From contig NZ_JABMCB010000202.1 of the NCBI RefSeq assembly GCF_013359935.1, positions 62,001 to 126,000 of the forward strand: 64,000 bases of DNA, read 5' to 3'. A program made the translations under genes and the position numbers. Positions 17,122 through 24,991 of this stretch are shown one piece after another (within the stretch, counting starts at the first letter, position 1; each line of letters opens with the position of its first letter). The notes beneath the pieces are model-generated. The model searched no databases. It was not told the origin of the DNA and saw nothing but the letters and a program-made list of their open reading frames with translations. The DNA is from Paenibacillus xylanilyticus (GTDB lineage: Bacteria; Bacillota; Bacilli; Paenibacillales; Paenibacillaceae).

Positions 17122-17748
17122 TTAGAACTGCTTCGCTACCTTACGAGCCTGTTCAATCGCATCTTGTTTAATCTGATCAGCCCGTTCCTTGAACTGATTA
17201 TGGCCTTCCACAAAAATTCCTTCCAGTTTGGGAACGCCGAGGAAGGACATGATGATGCTCAGATAACGATGTCCGGATTCGGTTTGTGCCGCAGGTCCTT
17301 CGGAATAAATGCCGCCGCGGGCCTGAATATGCAGCGCTTTTTTATTGGTCAACAGTCCGACTGGGCCTTGCTCCGTGTAACGAAACGTTTTGCCAGCCAC
17401 GCAGATGGAGTCGATATAAGCCTTCATGATCGGAGGGAACGAGAAATTCCACATGGGTGTAACAAAAACGTATTTGTCTGCTGATGCAAATTGATCTGAC
17501 AGTTCGTTCAGACGGCTAACTTTGGATTGCTCTTCCGCAGTCAGCTCACTGCCCGATTGGAGTTTTCCCCAGCCACTGAATACATCTGCATCAATATGCG
17601 GGATGCTGGATCGGTACAGGTCGAGATGTACAACTTCATCCGAAGGATGGCTCTCCCGGTATGCTTCTATGAATGCTTGACCTGCAGCCATACTGAAGGA
17701 GGTCTCATGATCGTGAGGATGGGCAGTAATATACAATAGGGTGGGCAT
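17122..17748 (-). CDS. azoR: FMN-dependent NADH:quinone reductase/azoreductase
   Basis: The 208-residue flavodoxin-fold protein starts TLLYITAHPHDHETSFSMAAG. It carries the FMN-binding VTPMWNFSFPPIMKAYIDSI segment near residue 97 and the QARGGIYSEG loop near residue 142, both diagnostic of the AzoR family. These cytoplasmic enzymes use NADH to reduce quinones and azo compounds by two-electron transfer and help against thiol or quinone stress. A GAGAGGACGA box precedes the ATG at 17748. It is a single gene, convergent with the hypothetical gene to its left. No regulator of the HypR or MarR type is adjacent. Confidence 0.92.
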   Translation of the reverse strand: MPTLLYITAHPHDHETSFSMAAGQAFIEAYRESHPSDEVVHLDLYRSSIPHIDADVFSGWGKLQSGSELTAEEQSKVSRLNELSDQFASADKYVFVTPMWNFSFPPIMKAYIDSICVAGKTFRYTEQGPVGLLTNKKALHIQARGGIYSEGPAAQTESGHRYLSIIMSFLGVPKLEGIFVEGHNQFKERADQIKQDAIEQARKVAKQF

Positions 17749-18002
17749 GCAATTCGTCCTCTCAGTAATGTATTTTGGTGAAGAATGATTTCCTAAACGA
17801 TAAAGCGACCGCAGTAGTATGCATCATGGATCTCTTTTTAATCCTTTATTCGGGTATCTTGCCTAAAAACAAGCTTCAGAAGAGGAATAGTGACCTGGTA
17901 CTGAATGATGTATAATGAACAGGACTAGCAGCGTAATTATTGTGAGTGAGCAATGTGAGAAAGAATTTCTAACGATACCATGGATGAGTGAGATGAGCGC
18001 AA

Positions 18003-18947
18003 ATGGGAATGGATCTGGAGAAACAACGATTAAGCATTGAAGCAGCCAAATTGTACTATCAGTCGGATTACAGCCAGCAGGATATTGCCGTCAGGCTGGG
18101 CGTGTCCCGTCCAACCGTATCCCGGCTGCTCCAGTATGCGAAAGACCGCGGTTATGTGCGCATTGAAATTATGGACCCGCTCGAGGACATTGATATCATT
18201 GCCGGAGAACTCAAAGCCAAATATGATCTGGATACCGCACTCGTCTGTTTTGCTCCACTGAAGAGTGATGAAGAAATACAGAAACATATTAGTAAAAGAG
18301 CAGCTGACTACCTGCAGGATACTGTTCAGGATGCAGACATTATTGGTGTGACCTGGGGAACGACGATGTACGCGGTAGCCAAACAGCTTCGGGCCAAGCA
18401 GGTTAAAGGTGTTGAAGTGGTGCAGCTAAAGGGTGGCATAAGCCATTCACACGTGAATACGTATGCGGCAGAGATCGTGCATCTGTTTGCAGAAGCGTAT
18501 CATACCGTCCCGCGATACCTGCCTTTGCCCGTGATTTTCGACAATATCGAAGTCAAAAAAATGGTGGAAGCCGACCGACACATCGGAAGAATCGTTGAAC
18601 TCGGCAGACAGGCGAATATTGCCATGTTTACCGTGGGTACCGTAAAGGAAGATGCACTCCTGTTTAAACTTGGATACTTTAACGAGGAAGAACAGCGATT
18701 GCTGATGAATTCGGGTGCAGGCGATATCTGCTCACGATTTTTTGATGCGGATGGACAATTAATCAGTGAAGAAATCAATAGCAGAACCGTAGGGATTGAC
18801 CTGGCCGAATTACGGAATAAGGAAAAATCAATCCTTGTTGCCGGGGGGCAACGTAAAATTGAAGCCATTCACGCTGCGCTCAAAGGGCATTATGCTAACA
18901 TTTTGGTAACAGACCAATATACAGCGCAGGCTTTGCTCCGTTTCTAG
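18003..18947 (+). CDS. deoR: DeoR, SorC-family repressor of the deoxynucleoside operon
   Basis: The 314-residue length equals that of Bacillus subtilis DeoR (about 313). A helix-turn-helix (YSQQDIAVRLGVSRPTVSRLLQ, residues about 23-44) is followed by a sugar-binding domain of SorC type (IGVTWGTTMYAVA and ISHSHVNTYAAEIVHLFAEAY). In Bacillus, deoxyribose-5-phosphate releases DeoR from its operator. The gene lies directly ahead of deoC with a terminator between, so it is its own transcript. A TATAAT lies at 17911-17916. The start could also be ATG 18009, and the ribosome binding site is poor in either case. A DeoR-type operator lies downstream at 19041-19056. Confidence 0.93.
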   Translation: MGMDLEKQRLSIEAAKLYYQSDYSQQDIAVRLGVSRPTVSRLLQYAKDRGYVRIEIMDPLEDIDIIAGELKAKYDLDTALVCFAPLKSDEEIQKHISKRAADYLQDTVQDADIIGVTWGTTMYAVAKQLRAKQVKGVEVVQLKGGISHSHVNTYAAEIVHLFAEAYHTVPRYLPLPVIFDNIEVKKMVEADRHIGRIVELGRQANIAMFTVGTVKEDALLFKLGYFNEEEQRLLMNSGAGDICSRFFDADGQLISEEINSRTVGIDLAELRNKEKSILVAGGQRKIEAIHAALKGHYANILVTDQYTAQALLRF

Positions 18948-18962
18948 TTCAATATGATGACA

Positions 18963-19001
18963 ACATCTGCCACGGAAATTCGGCGGATGTTTTGCTTTTT
19001 T
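18963..19001 (+). terminator. Terminator between deoR and deoC
   Basis: ACATCTGCC (18963-18971) pairs with GGCGGATGT (18982-18990) through eight base pairs and one wobble or mismatch, followed by TTTGCTTTTTT. Confidence 0.8.
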
Positions 19002-19040
19002 AGGCAGAAGCTATAACCGTTGTTTCACTTACTAAAGTGG

Positions 19041-19086
19041 ATGAACAAAAGTTCATATTGATTTTTACATATGTTCATGTTAGTGT
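19041..19086 (+). promoter_or_regulatory. DeoR operator and deo operon promoter
   Basis: ATGAACAAAAGTTCAT (19041-19056) is a perfect palindrome around AAAA. It closely resembles the known Bacillus DeoR site ATTGAACAAAATTTCAAT. A direct repeat of the right half, GTTCAT, recurs at 19073-19078 between TTGATT (19058-19063) and a weak TAGTGT -10 box (19081-19086). The palindrome-plus-half-site layout is that described for the dra-nupC-pdp promoter. Confidence 0.8.
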
Positions 19087-19126
19087 AAGGCTATAAATAA
19101 TCAGTTCAGATAAGGGAGAGATTCAA

Positions 19127-19801
19127 TTGACTTCAGCTCAATTAGCCAAAATGATCGATCATACCTTGCTTCGTGCGGATGCTACGCAAAGTGAAATGGA
19201 CAAACTGACCGAAGAAGCAAAACAGTATCAATTTGCTTCTGTATGTGTGAATCCGGGTTGGGTTTCTTATGCAGCAGAGCAGCTTCAAGGCAGTGGCGTG
19301 GATATTTGTACCGTTATCGGTTTTCCTCTTGGAGCTTCGACTTCTGAAACCAAAGCGTTCGAAACGACAGACGCTATTGCCAAAGGTGCAACGGAAGTAG
19401 ACATGGTCATCAACATCAGCGCGCTGAAAGATGGCAGAGACGATTACGTTGAGCAAGACATTCGTGCTGTTGTTCAAGCCGCTGCAGGCAAAGCGTTGGT
19501 GAAAGTCATTATCGAAACTTGTCTGCTTACGGATGACGAAAAAGTACGCGCGTGTCAGGCAGCCGTGAAAGCTGGTGCTGACTTTGTCAAAACGTCAACG
19601 GGATTCTCCACAGGCGGAGCAACGCCGGAAGATATCGCATTGATGCGTCGCACAGTCGGACCAGATATGGGCGTAAAAGCATCGGGTGGGGTACGCAGTC
19701 TGGAAGACATGCAAAAAATGATTGAAGCAGGAGCAACTCGAATTGGAGCAAGCTCAGGCGTGAAGATCATGCAGGGTGGACAGTCCACATCTTCTTATTA
19801 A
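19127..19801 (+). CDS. deoC: Deoxyribose-phosphate aldolase
   Basis: DeoC splits 2-deoxy-D-ribose-5-phosphate into acetaldehyde and glyceraldehyde-3-phosphate through a Schiff base. The 224-residue TIM-barrel protein shows IDHTLLRADAT at the start. The catalytic Lys is K155 in ADFVKTSTGFSTGGA, and the second active-site Lys is K184 in MGVKASGGVR. It starts with TTG at 19127 behind AAGGGAGAG. This start matches the family N-terminus, and no in-frame ATG precedes DHTLL except M9. It is the first gene after the DeoR operator. 185 nt to nupC contain no clear terminator, so the operon reads on. Confidence 0.96.
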   Translation: MTSAQLAKMIDHTLLRADATQSEMDKLTEEAKQYQFASVCVNPGWVSYAAEQLQGSGVDICTVIGFPLGASTSETKAFETTDAIAKGATEVDMVINISALKDGRDDYVEQDIRAVVQAAAGKALVKVIIETCLLTDDEKVRACQAAVKAGADFVKTSTGFSTGGATPEDIALMRRTVGPDMGVKASGGVRSLEDMQKMIEAGATRIGASSGVKIMQGGQSTSSY

Positions 19802-19985
19802 TTCTAAAGGTTAATGATCTGTTCTCCAGAATCCGGTATTTTCCGGCTATGGGGAGCAGGTCCTGATCCTTATCCAATGAATTATTTGTAAGCGCTTCAC
19901 AAATTTTCTGAAAGTTTAATCTTACCGTATGAGCCTTTGAGTTGAAACGAACATCTGGCTTAACTACCTTCAAAGGAGAGATACA

Positions 19986-21176
19986 ATGAAATTTCTGATT
20001 GCCATTCTGGGTTTACTCGTTGTGTTTGGACTGGCTTATATCGCAAGCAACGGTAAAAAGAATATTCGTTATCGGCCGCTGGCCGTCATGATTGTTTTGC
20101 AGGTGATCCTGGCTTATGCTCTGTTGAATACAGGAGTGGGCACATGGCTGATTGGTGGATTCGCGACCGTATTTAAAAGTTTGCTTGATTATGCGAATGA
20201 AGGGATTGCGTTTGTATTTGGTGATTTGACTACCGTAGGTGCAGAGACCGTAGGAACACCGTTCTTCCTCAGCGTATTGATGCCAATCGTTGTCATCTCC
20301 GCCCTCATTGGGATATTGCAGTATATCCGAATCTTACCTTTTGTTATAAAATATATTGGTCTGGTATTAAGCAAAATCAACGGAATGGGCAAACTGGAAT
20401 CATATAACGCGGTTGCTTCCGCCATTCTGGGGCAATCTGAAGTATTCATATCCGTTAAAAAACAAATCGGTTTGCTGCCAAAGCATCGGCTGTACACGTT
20501 GTGTGCCTCAGCCATGTCCACGGTATCGATGTCCATCGTCGGTGCCTATATGTCCATGATCGATCCGAAATATGTGGTTACAGCGCTTGTGCTGAACCTG
20601 TTTGGCGGTTTTATCATCGCTTCCATCGTGAATCCGTATAAGGTAACCGAGGAAGAAGATATATTGGAAGTGCAGGAAGAGGAAAAACAATCGTTCTTCG
20701 AGATGCTCGGTGAGTACATTCTGGACGGATTCAAAGTGGCAATCGTTGTTGCAGCAATGCTCATCGGATTCGTCGCCCTGATAGCGCTCGTTAACGGGAT
20801 ATTCAGTGCTGTTCTCGGCATTTCGTTCCAGGAACTGCTTGGTTATGTGTTTGCACCCTTTGCGTTTATTATGGGCGTTCCCTGGAAGGAAGCGATTCAG
20901 GCGGGAAGTATTATGGCAACCAAAATGGTGTCGAATGAATTCGTCGCCATGCTGGATCTGACCAAACAAACTACGCTGTCTGCTCGTACAACAGGTATCG
21001 TATCCGTCTTCCTCGTATCGTTCGCCAACTTCTCGTCCATCGGTATCATTGCTGGTGCGGTGAAGGGACTTCATGAAAAACAGGGCAATGTGGTGGCCCG
21101 CTTCGGTCTGAAGCTGCTTTACGGTGCATCGCTTGTCAGCGTGCTGTCTGCGATCATCACCGGACTGTTCTTGTAA
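19986..21176 (+). CDS. nupC: Concentrative nucleoside transporter NupC
   Basis: The 396-residue inner-membrane protein is of the CNT family, which imports nucleosides with protons or Na+. It has roughly nine to ten hydrophobic segments. The C-terminal half shows the family stretches GQSEVFISVKKQI, MSTVSMSIVGAYMSMI, SNEFVAMLDL and FANFSSIGIIAGAVKGL. The last two contribute to the nucleoside site. The start is set by CAAAGGAGAG ahead of ATG 19986. Its place in deoR-deoC-nupC-deoB-deoD-pdp makes deoxyribonucleosides and ribonucleosides the likely substrates. An imperfect hairpin lies in the gap behind deoC (about 19819-19860). Confidence 0.94.
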   Translation: MKFLIAILGLLVVFGLAYIASNGKKNIRYRPLAVMIVLQVILAYALLNTGVGTWLIGGFATVFKSLLDYANEGIAFVFGDLTTVGAETVGTPFFLSVLMPIVVISALIGILQYIRILPFVIKYIGLVLSKINGMGKLESYNAVASAILGQSEVFISVKKQIGLLPKHRLYTLCASAMSTVSMSIVGAYMSMIDPKYVVTALVLNLFGGFIIASIVNPYKVTEEEDILEVQEEEKQSFFEMLGEYILDGFKVAIVVAAMLIGFVALIALVNGIFSAVLGISFQELLGYVFAPFAFIMGVPWKEAIQAGSIMATKMVSNEFVAMLDLTKQTTLSARTTGIVSVFLVSFANFSSIGIIAGAVKGLHEKQGNVVARFGLKLLYGASLVSVLSAIITGLFL

Positions 21177-21205
21177 CCCGGATTATTGGAAGGAGTGCGT
21201 AAGTT

Positions 21206-22384
21206 ATGTCAACATTTAAAAGAGTACATCTGATTGTTATGGATTCTGTAGGTATCGGTGAAGCGCCGGATGCGGCAGAATTTGATGATTACGATGTGGA
21301 TACGTTTGGTCACATTGCACGTGAACGCGGAGGTTTGAACATGCCTAATATGGCAAGTCTCGGACTGTCCAACATTAAAGAAATTGAGGGCATTCCTGTC
21401 TCGGATTCACCTAAAGCGTATTATACAAAAATGCAGGAAGCGTCCCGGGGCAAAGACACCATGACAGGCCATTGGGAGATCATGGGACTCTATATTGATA
21501 CGCCTTTCCGAGTATTCGAAAACGGCTTCCCGGATGAGCTGATTCAGCGCATTGAAGAGAAGACAGGCCGTAAAGTCATTGGGAACAAGCCAGCCAGTGG
21601 CACGGAAATTATTGATGAGCTGGGTGAGGAGCATGTAAAAACAGGTGCCCTCATTATATATACTTCGGCGGATTCCGTTCTGCAGATTGCTGCACACGAA
21701 GATGTGGTTCCTTTGAAAGAGCTGTACGAAATCTGTGAATTCTGCCGGGAGATCACGCTCGACGATCCATACATGCTGGGCCGCATTATTGCACGCCCGT
21801 TTGTTGGCGAAGTAGGGAATTTCAAACGTACTGCGAACCGTCATGACTATGCGCTCAAACCGTTCGGCCGTACAGTTATGAATGAGCTTAAGGACGGAGG
21901 ATTTGACGTCATTGCCCTTGGTAAAATCGCAGATATCTATGACGGAGAAGGGGTAACCAAGTCTGTTCGCACGGTGTCCAACATGGACGGTATGGACAAG
22001 TTGTCCGAAACGATGGATGAAGAATTCACAGGTCTCAGCTTCCTGAACCTGGTTGATTTCGATGCATTGTTTGGTCATCGCCGTGATCCGCAAGGATATG
22101 CTCAAGCCCTGGAGGATTATGATGCGCGTCTGCCTGAGATTTTTGACAAAATGACGAACGATGACCTGCTGATCATTACAGCTGACCATGGTAACGACCC
22201 AACGTACCGTGGTACGGACCATACACGTGAGTATGTGCCATTGCTTGTGTATTCCCCTCGCTTCAGCAAGGGCAAGCAGCTTGAACTGCGCAGCACATTC
22301 GCCGATCTTGGCGCAACGGTTTCTGACAACTTTGGTGTTAAACTGCCGGAATACGGTACAAGCTTCCTGAAAGATTTAAAATAA
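21206..22384 (+). CDS. deoB: Phosphopentomutase
   Basis: DeoB interconverts ribose- or deoxyribose-1-phosphate and the 5-phosphate. It links nucleoside phosphorylases to DeoC. The 392-residue alkaline-phosphatase-superfamily protein has metal ligands in IVMDSVGIGEAPDA, LVDFDALFGHRRD and ITADHGNDPTYRGTDHTRE. T85 in GKDTMTGHWEIMG is the phosphorylated active-site threonine known from the Bacillus cereus enzyme. A GGAAGGAGTG box precedes ATG 21206, 29 nt after nupC. Bacillus subtilis has this gene (drm) in another operon with pnp, so its inclusion here is an operon rearrangement. Confidence 0.96.
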   Translation: MSTFKRVHLIVMDSVGIGEAPDAAEFDDYDVDTFGHIARERGGLNMPNMASLGLSNIKEIEGIPVSDSPKAYYTKMQEASRGKDTMTGHWEIMGLYIDTPFRVFENGFPDELIQRIEEKTGRKVIGNKPASGTEIIDELGEEHVKTGALIIYTSADSVLQIAAHEDVVPLKELYEICEFCREITLDDPYMLGRIIARPFVGEVGNFKRTANRHDYALKPFGRTVMNELKDGGFDVIALGKIADIYDGEGVTKSVRTVSNMDGMDKLSETMDEEFTGLSFLNLVDFDALFGHRRDPQGYAQALEDYDARLPEIFDKMTNDDLLIITADHGNDPTYRGTDHTREYVPLLVYSPRFSKGKQLELRSTFADLGATVSDNFGVKLPEYGTSFLKDLK

Positions 22385-22520
22385 ATTTCCGTGGTCAACG
22401 GAAGCAATCAAGTCGCTAGATAAATTAATAAAGAATGGTACAGGTAACCATGGAGCAGCTGCGGCCGCTCCGGTTCCTGGCCATCACTAAACCAATGGAT
22501 AAACTGGAGGAGATTTAACC

Positions 22521-23228
22521 ATGAGTACACATATCGGAGCCAAACCCGGAGATATCGCAGAAACGATCCTTTTGCCAGGAGACCCGCTGCGCGCAAAGTT
22601 TATTGCAGACACGTATCTTGAAGATGTGGTTTGTTACAACGAAGTTCGCGGAATGCTTGGTTTCACCGGTACATATCAAGGACACCGTATTTCGGTACAA
22701 GGTTCAGGCATGGGGATTCCATCGTTCGCCATCTATGCCAACGAATTGATCAGCGAATATGGCGTCAAAAACCTCATTCGTGTGGGAACATGTGGAGGTA
22801 TGCAGGAGCATGTACGTGTTCGTGACGTCATTTTGGCACAAGCTTCCTGTACGGATTCCAGCATGAACAAGCTTGTATTTGGCGGATATGATTTCTCTCC
22901 AATTGCAACGTTCTCCCTATTGAAAGAAGCATATGACCGTGCAACAGCAAAAGGTCTGAAGATCCATGTCGGTAACGTATTTAGCTCCGATTCATTCTAT
23001 CGCGACGACCGTTCCGTTACAGAAAAATTGATGCAGCACGGCGTACTTGGCGTGGAAATGGAAACAACAGCTCTTTACACCATTGCTGCTAAGTTTGGCG
23101 TGAATGCATTGACGATCCTGACTGTGAGCGACCACTTGTTGACAGGCGAAGAAACCACTGCCGAAGAACGTCAAAAAACGTTCAACGACATGATGGTTGT
23201 CGCACTTGAAACAGCAATCACGCTGTAA
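22521..23228 (+). CDS. deoD: Purine-nucleoside phosphorylase, hexameric DeoD type
   Basis: DeoD phosphorolyses purine (deoxy)nucleosides to the base and (deoxy)ribose-1-phosphate. The 235-residue protein has LPGDPLRAKFIADTYL (phosphate-binding Arg), NLIRVGTCGGMQEHV (phosphate site), GVEMETTALYTIA (ribose-binding MET/E) and LTVSDHLLTGEE, whose Asp protonates N7. This is the PNP-I/UDP family and not the trimeric PNP. ATG 22521 follows CTGGAGGAG. The 136-nt gap behind deoB contains a GC-rich hairpin but no T-run. It is cotranscribed with the rest of the deo operon. Confidence 0.95.
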   Translation: MSTHIGAKPGDIAETILLPGDPLRAKFIADTYLEDVVCYNEVRGMLGFTGTYQGHRISVQGSGMGIPSFAIYANELISEYGVKNLIRVGTCGGMQEHVRVRDVILAQASCTDSSMNKLVFGGYDFSPIATFSLLKEAYDRATAKGLKIHVGNVFSSDSFYRDDRSVTEKLMQHGVLGVEMETTALYTIAAKFGVNALTILTVSDHLLTGEETTAEERQKTFNDMMVVALETAITL

Positions 23229-23532
23229 ATTACGCTAATATCCATTGATTTGAATTGAAACTTGTTATTAGCACGTAGTGAAGGAAACGGATCCATTTTG
23301 AAGAAGCGAAGCGCCTCGACTCTATCTCAAGGTTTTCACCACAACAACAAACAAAATTACACGATAACGGAGAGGGCAGAAGGAACCTGAAGAAGTGAAG
23401 CGTCCGCCTTTATCACCGGATTTTCCCCTTATAAAAAGGGAATCGAAAAATTTGGGGATAACAGCGGTCGGAAGGTTGTTCTGCCATCGGAGTGACCGTG
23501 TAAATACCCACCACAACAAAGGAGAGATCATC
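23229..23532 (+). repeat. Repeat-containing leader ahead of pdp
   Basis: This 304-nt spacer lacks a gene. A segment at 23299-23340 and one at 23388-23428 share TGAAGAAG(C/T)GAAGCG and then align loosely to a final TTTTC(A/C)CC. CACCACAACAA occurs twice, near 23338 and near 23508. The second unit is followed by two possible hairpins: TTCCC/GGGAA around 23421-23442 and CGGTC/GACCG around 23465-23500. The layout suggests an interspersed repeat of the genome or a structured leader of pdp. Its function is unknown. Confidence 0.5.
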
Positions 23533-24834
23533 ATGAGAATGGTAGACATTATTGCCAAAAAACGTGACGGAAAAGAACTGACGACAGCTGAGATTGATTT
23601 TGTTGTTCAAGGATATACACAAGGTGATATTCCGGATTATCAAGTCAGCGCCTGGGCGATGGCAGTATTTTTCAAGGATATGACCGACAAGGAACGCGCA
23701 GATCTAACGATGTCGATGGTAAATTCGGGCGAAACGATTGATCTGTCCGCCATTGAAGGCATCAAAGTAGACAAGCACTCGACGGGTGGAGTAGGCGATA
23801 CAACAACATTGGTTCTAGCACCGCTTGTTGCTGCCCTGGATGTTCCCGTAGCCAAAATGTCCGGACGAGGTCTGGGCCATACAGGCGGAACGACGGACAA
23901 ACTGGAATCCGTTGCTGGTTTCCACGTAGAGCTGGAGAAAGAAGAGTTTATCAGGCTCGTTAACGAACACAAGGTAGCGGTTATTGGTCAAAGCGGCAAC
24001 CTTACACCTGCTGACAAAAAGCTCTATGCACTCCGTGACGTTACAGCAACGGTCAACTCCATTCCACTGATCGCCAGCTCCATCATGAGCAAGAAAATTG
24101 CAGCAGGTGCTGACGCCATCGTACTGGATGTGAAAACAGGTGCGGGTGCCTTCATGAAAACAACCGAAGATGCAAAAGAACTGGCACATGCCATGGTAAG
24201 CATCGGTAACAATGTTGGGCGCAAAACGATGGCGGTTATCTCCGACATGTCTCAACCACTCGGATTGGCCATCGGTAACGCCCTCGAAGTAAAAGAAGCG
24301 ATTCTGACGCTGCAAGGCAAAGGACCGAAAGATCTGGAAGAACTGTGTCTGGCTCTTGGACGTCAAATGGTATTCCTCGCTGGCAAAGCAGACTCCCTGG
24401 AACAAGCTGAGGAGAAGTTGAAAGAAGTGATCCAGAACGGGAAGGCACTGGAGAAATTCAAGCATTTCCTGGCAAACCAGGGTGGCGATGCATCAGTTGT
24501 AGATCATCCTGATCGTTTGCCACAGGCGAAATATCTGATTGAAGTCCCGGCTGATCAGGATGGATATGTTGCCGGAATCGTAGCTGACGAAATCGGAACC
24601 GCTGCGATGCTGCTTGGCGCAGGGCGTGCAACGAAAGAATCGGAGATTGATCTTGCCGTAGGATTGATGCTTAACAAAAAAGTGGGCGACCCGGTCAAAG
24701 CTGGCGAGTCACTGGTAACGATCCATGCCAATCGTGAGGATGTGGCAGACGTGATCGCCAAGATCAAAGAAAATATTACGATTGCAGATCATGCTGATGC
24801 TCCTGTGCTCGTTCATGATATCGTAACGGAATAA
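23533..24834 (+). CDS. pdp: Pyrimidine-nucleoside phosphorylase
   Basis: Pdp phosphorolyses uridine, thymidine and deoxyuridine, giving pyrimidine bases and (deoxy)ribose-1-phosphate. The 433 residues equal the Bacillus enzyme. KHSTGGVGDTTTLVLAPL (from residue 81) binds phosphate, and SGRGLGHTGGTTDKLE is the family signature. A C-terminal biotinyl-like domain ends the protein. I use ATG 23533 because AAAGGAGAGA lies just ahead. An open frame upstream to 23395 runs through the repeat-containing leader and lacks a ribosome binding site. It closes the deo operon and is followed by a strong terminator. Confidence 0.96.
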   Translation: MRMVDIIAKKRDGKELTTAEIDFVVQGYTQGDIPDYQVSAWAMAVFFKDMTDKERADLTMSMVNSGETIDLSAIEGIKVDKHSTGGVGDTTTLVLAPLVAALDVPVAKMSGRGLGHTGGTTDKLESVAGFHVELEKEEFIRLVNEHKVAVIGQSGNLTPADKKLYALRDVTATVNSIPLIASSIMSKKIAAGADAIVLDVKTGAGAFMKTTEDAKELAHAMVSIGNNVGRKTMAVISDMSQPLGLAIGNALEVKEAILTLQGKGPKDLEELCLALGRQMVFLAGKADSLEQAEEKLKEVIQNGKALEKFKHFLANQGGDASVVDHPDRLPQAKYLIEVPADQDGYVAGIVADEIGTAAMLLGAGRATKESEIDLAVGLMLNKKVGDPVKAGESLVTIHANREDVADVIAKIKENITIADHADAPVLVHDIVTE

Positions 24835-24880
24835 ATATCAGGTGATGTCGAGAGGTTTTTCATATTGAACCTGAATCCGA

Positions 24881-24927
24881 AGAACCCGAAGCCATATTTT
24901 TATGGTTTCGGGTTCTTCCTTGTTTTT
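24881..24927 (+). terminator. Terminator of the deo operon
   Basis: A 16-bp stem with one G-U pair joins AGAACCCGAAGCCATA (24881-24896) and TATGGTTTCGGGTTCT (24901-24916). It is followed by TCCTTGTTTTT. Confidence 0.92.
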
Positions 24928-24949
24928 GAAAGTGAGAATGGATCCAGAA

Positions 24950-24991
24950 CTTAAACTTAAACTTAAGCTTAAGCTTGAGCTTGAGCTTGAG
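24950..24991. repeat. Hexanucleotide tandem repeat (CTTRAR)7
   Basis: Seven perfect-register hexamers are present: two CTTAAA, two CTTAAG and three CTTGAG. The array abuts the stop codon of the minus-strand gene at 24992. The unit changes in steps from AT-rich to GC-richer along its length, which is what slippage plus point substitution would leave behind. Confidence 0.9.

Noticed and set aside
19887..19900. TGTAAGCGCTTCAC ahead of nupC as a cre site
   Set aside because: The core fits, but the last two positions (AC instead of CA) do not follow the cre consensus, and it lies inside the operon.
22440..22490. GC-rich hairpin between deoB and deoD as terminator
   Set aside because: No T-run follows, and the genes form one operon.
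23395..23532. N-terminal extension of Pdp by 46 residues
   Set aside because: The upstream frame crosses a repeat-containing leader and has no ribosome binding site. The Bacillus-length start at 23533 has a strong one.
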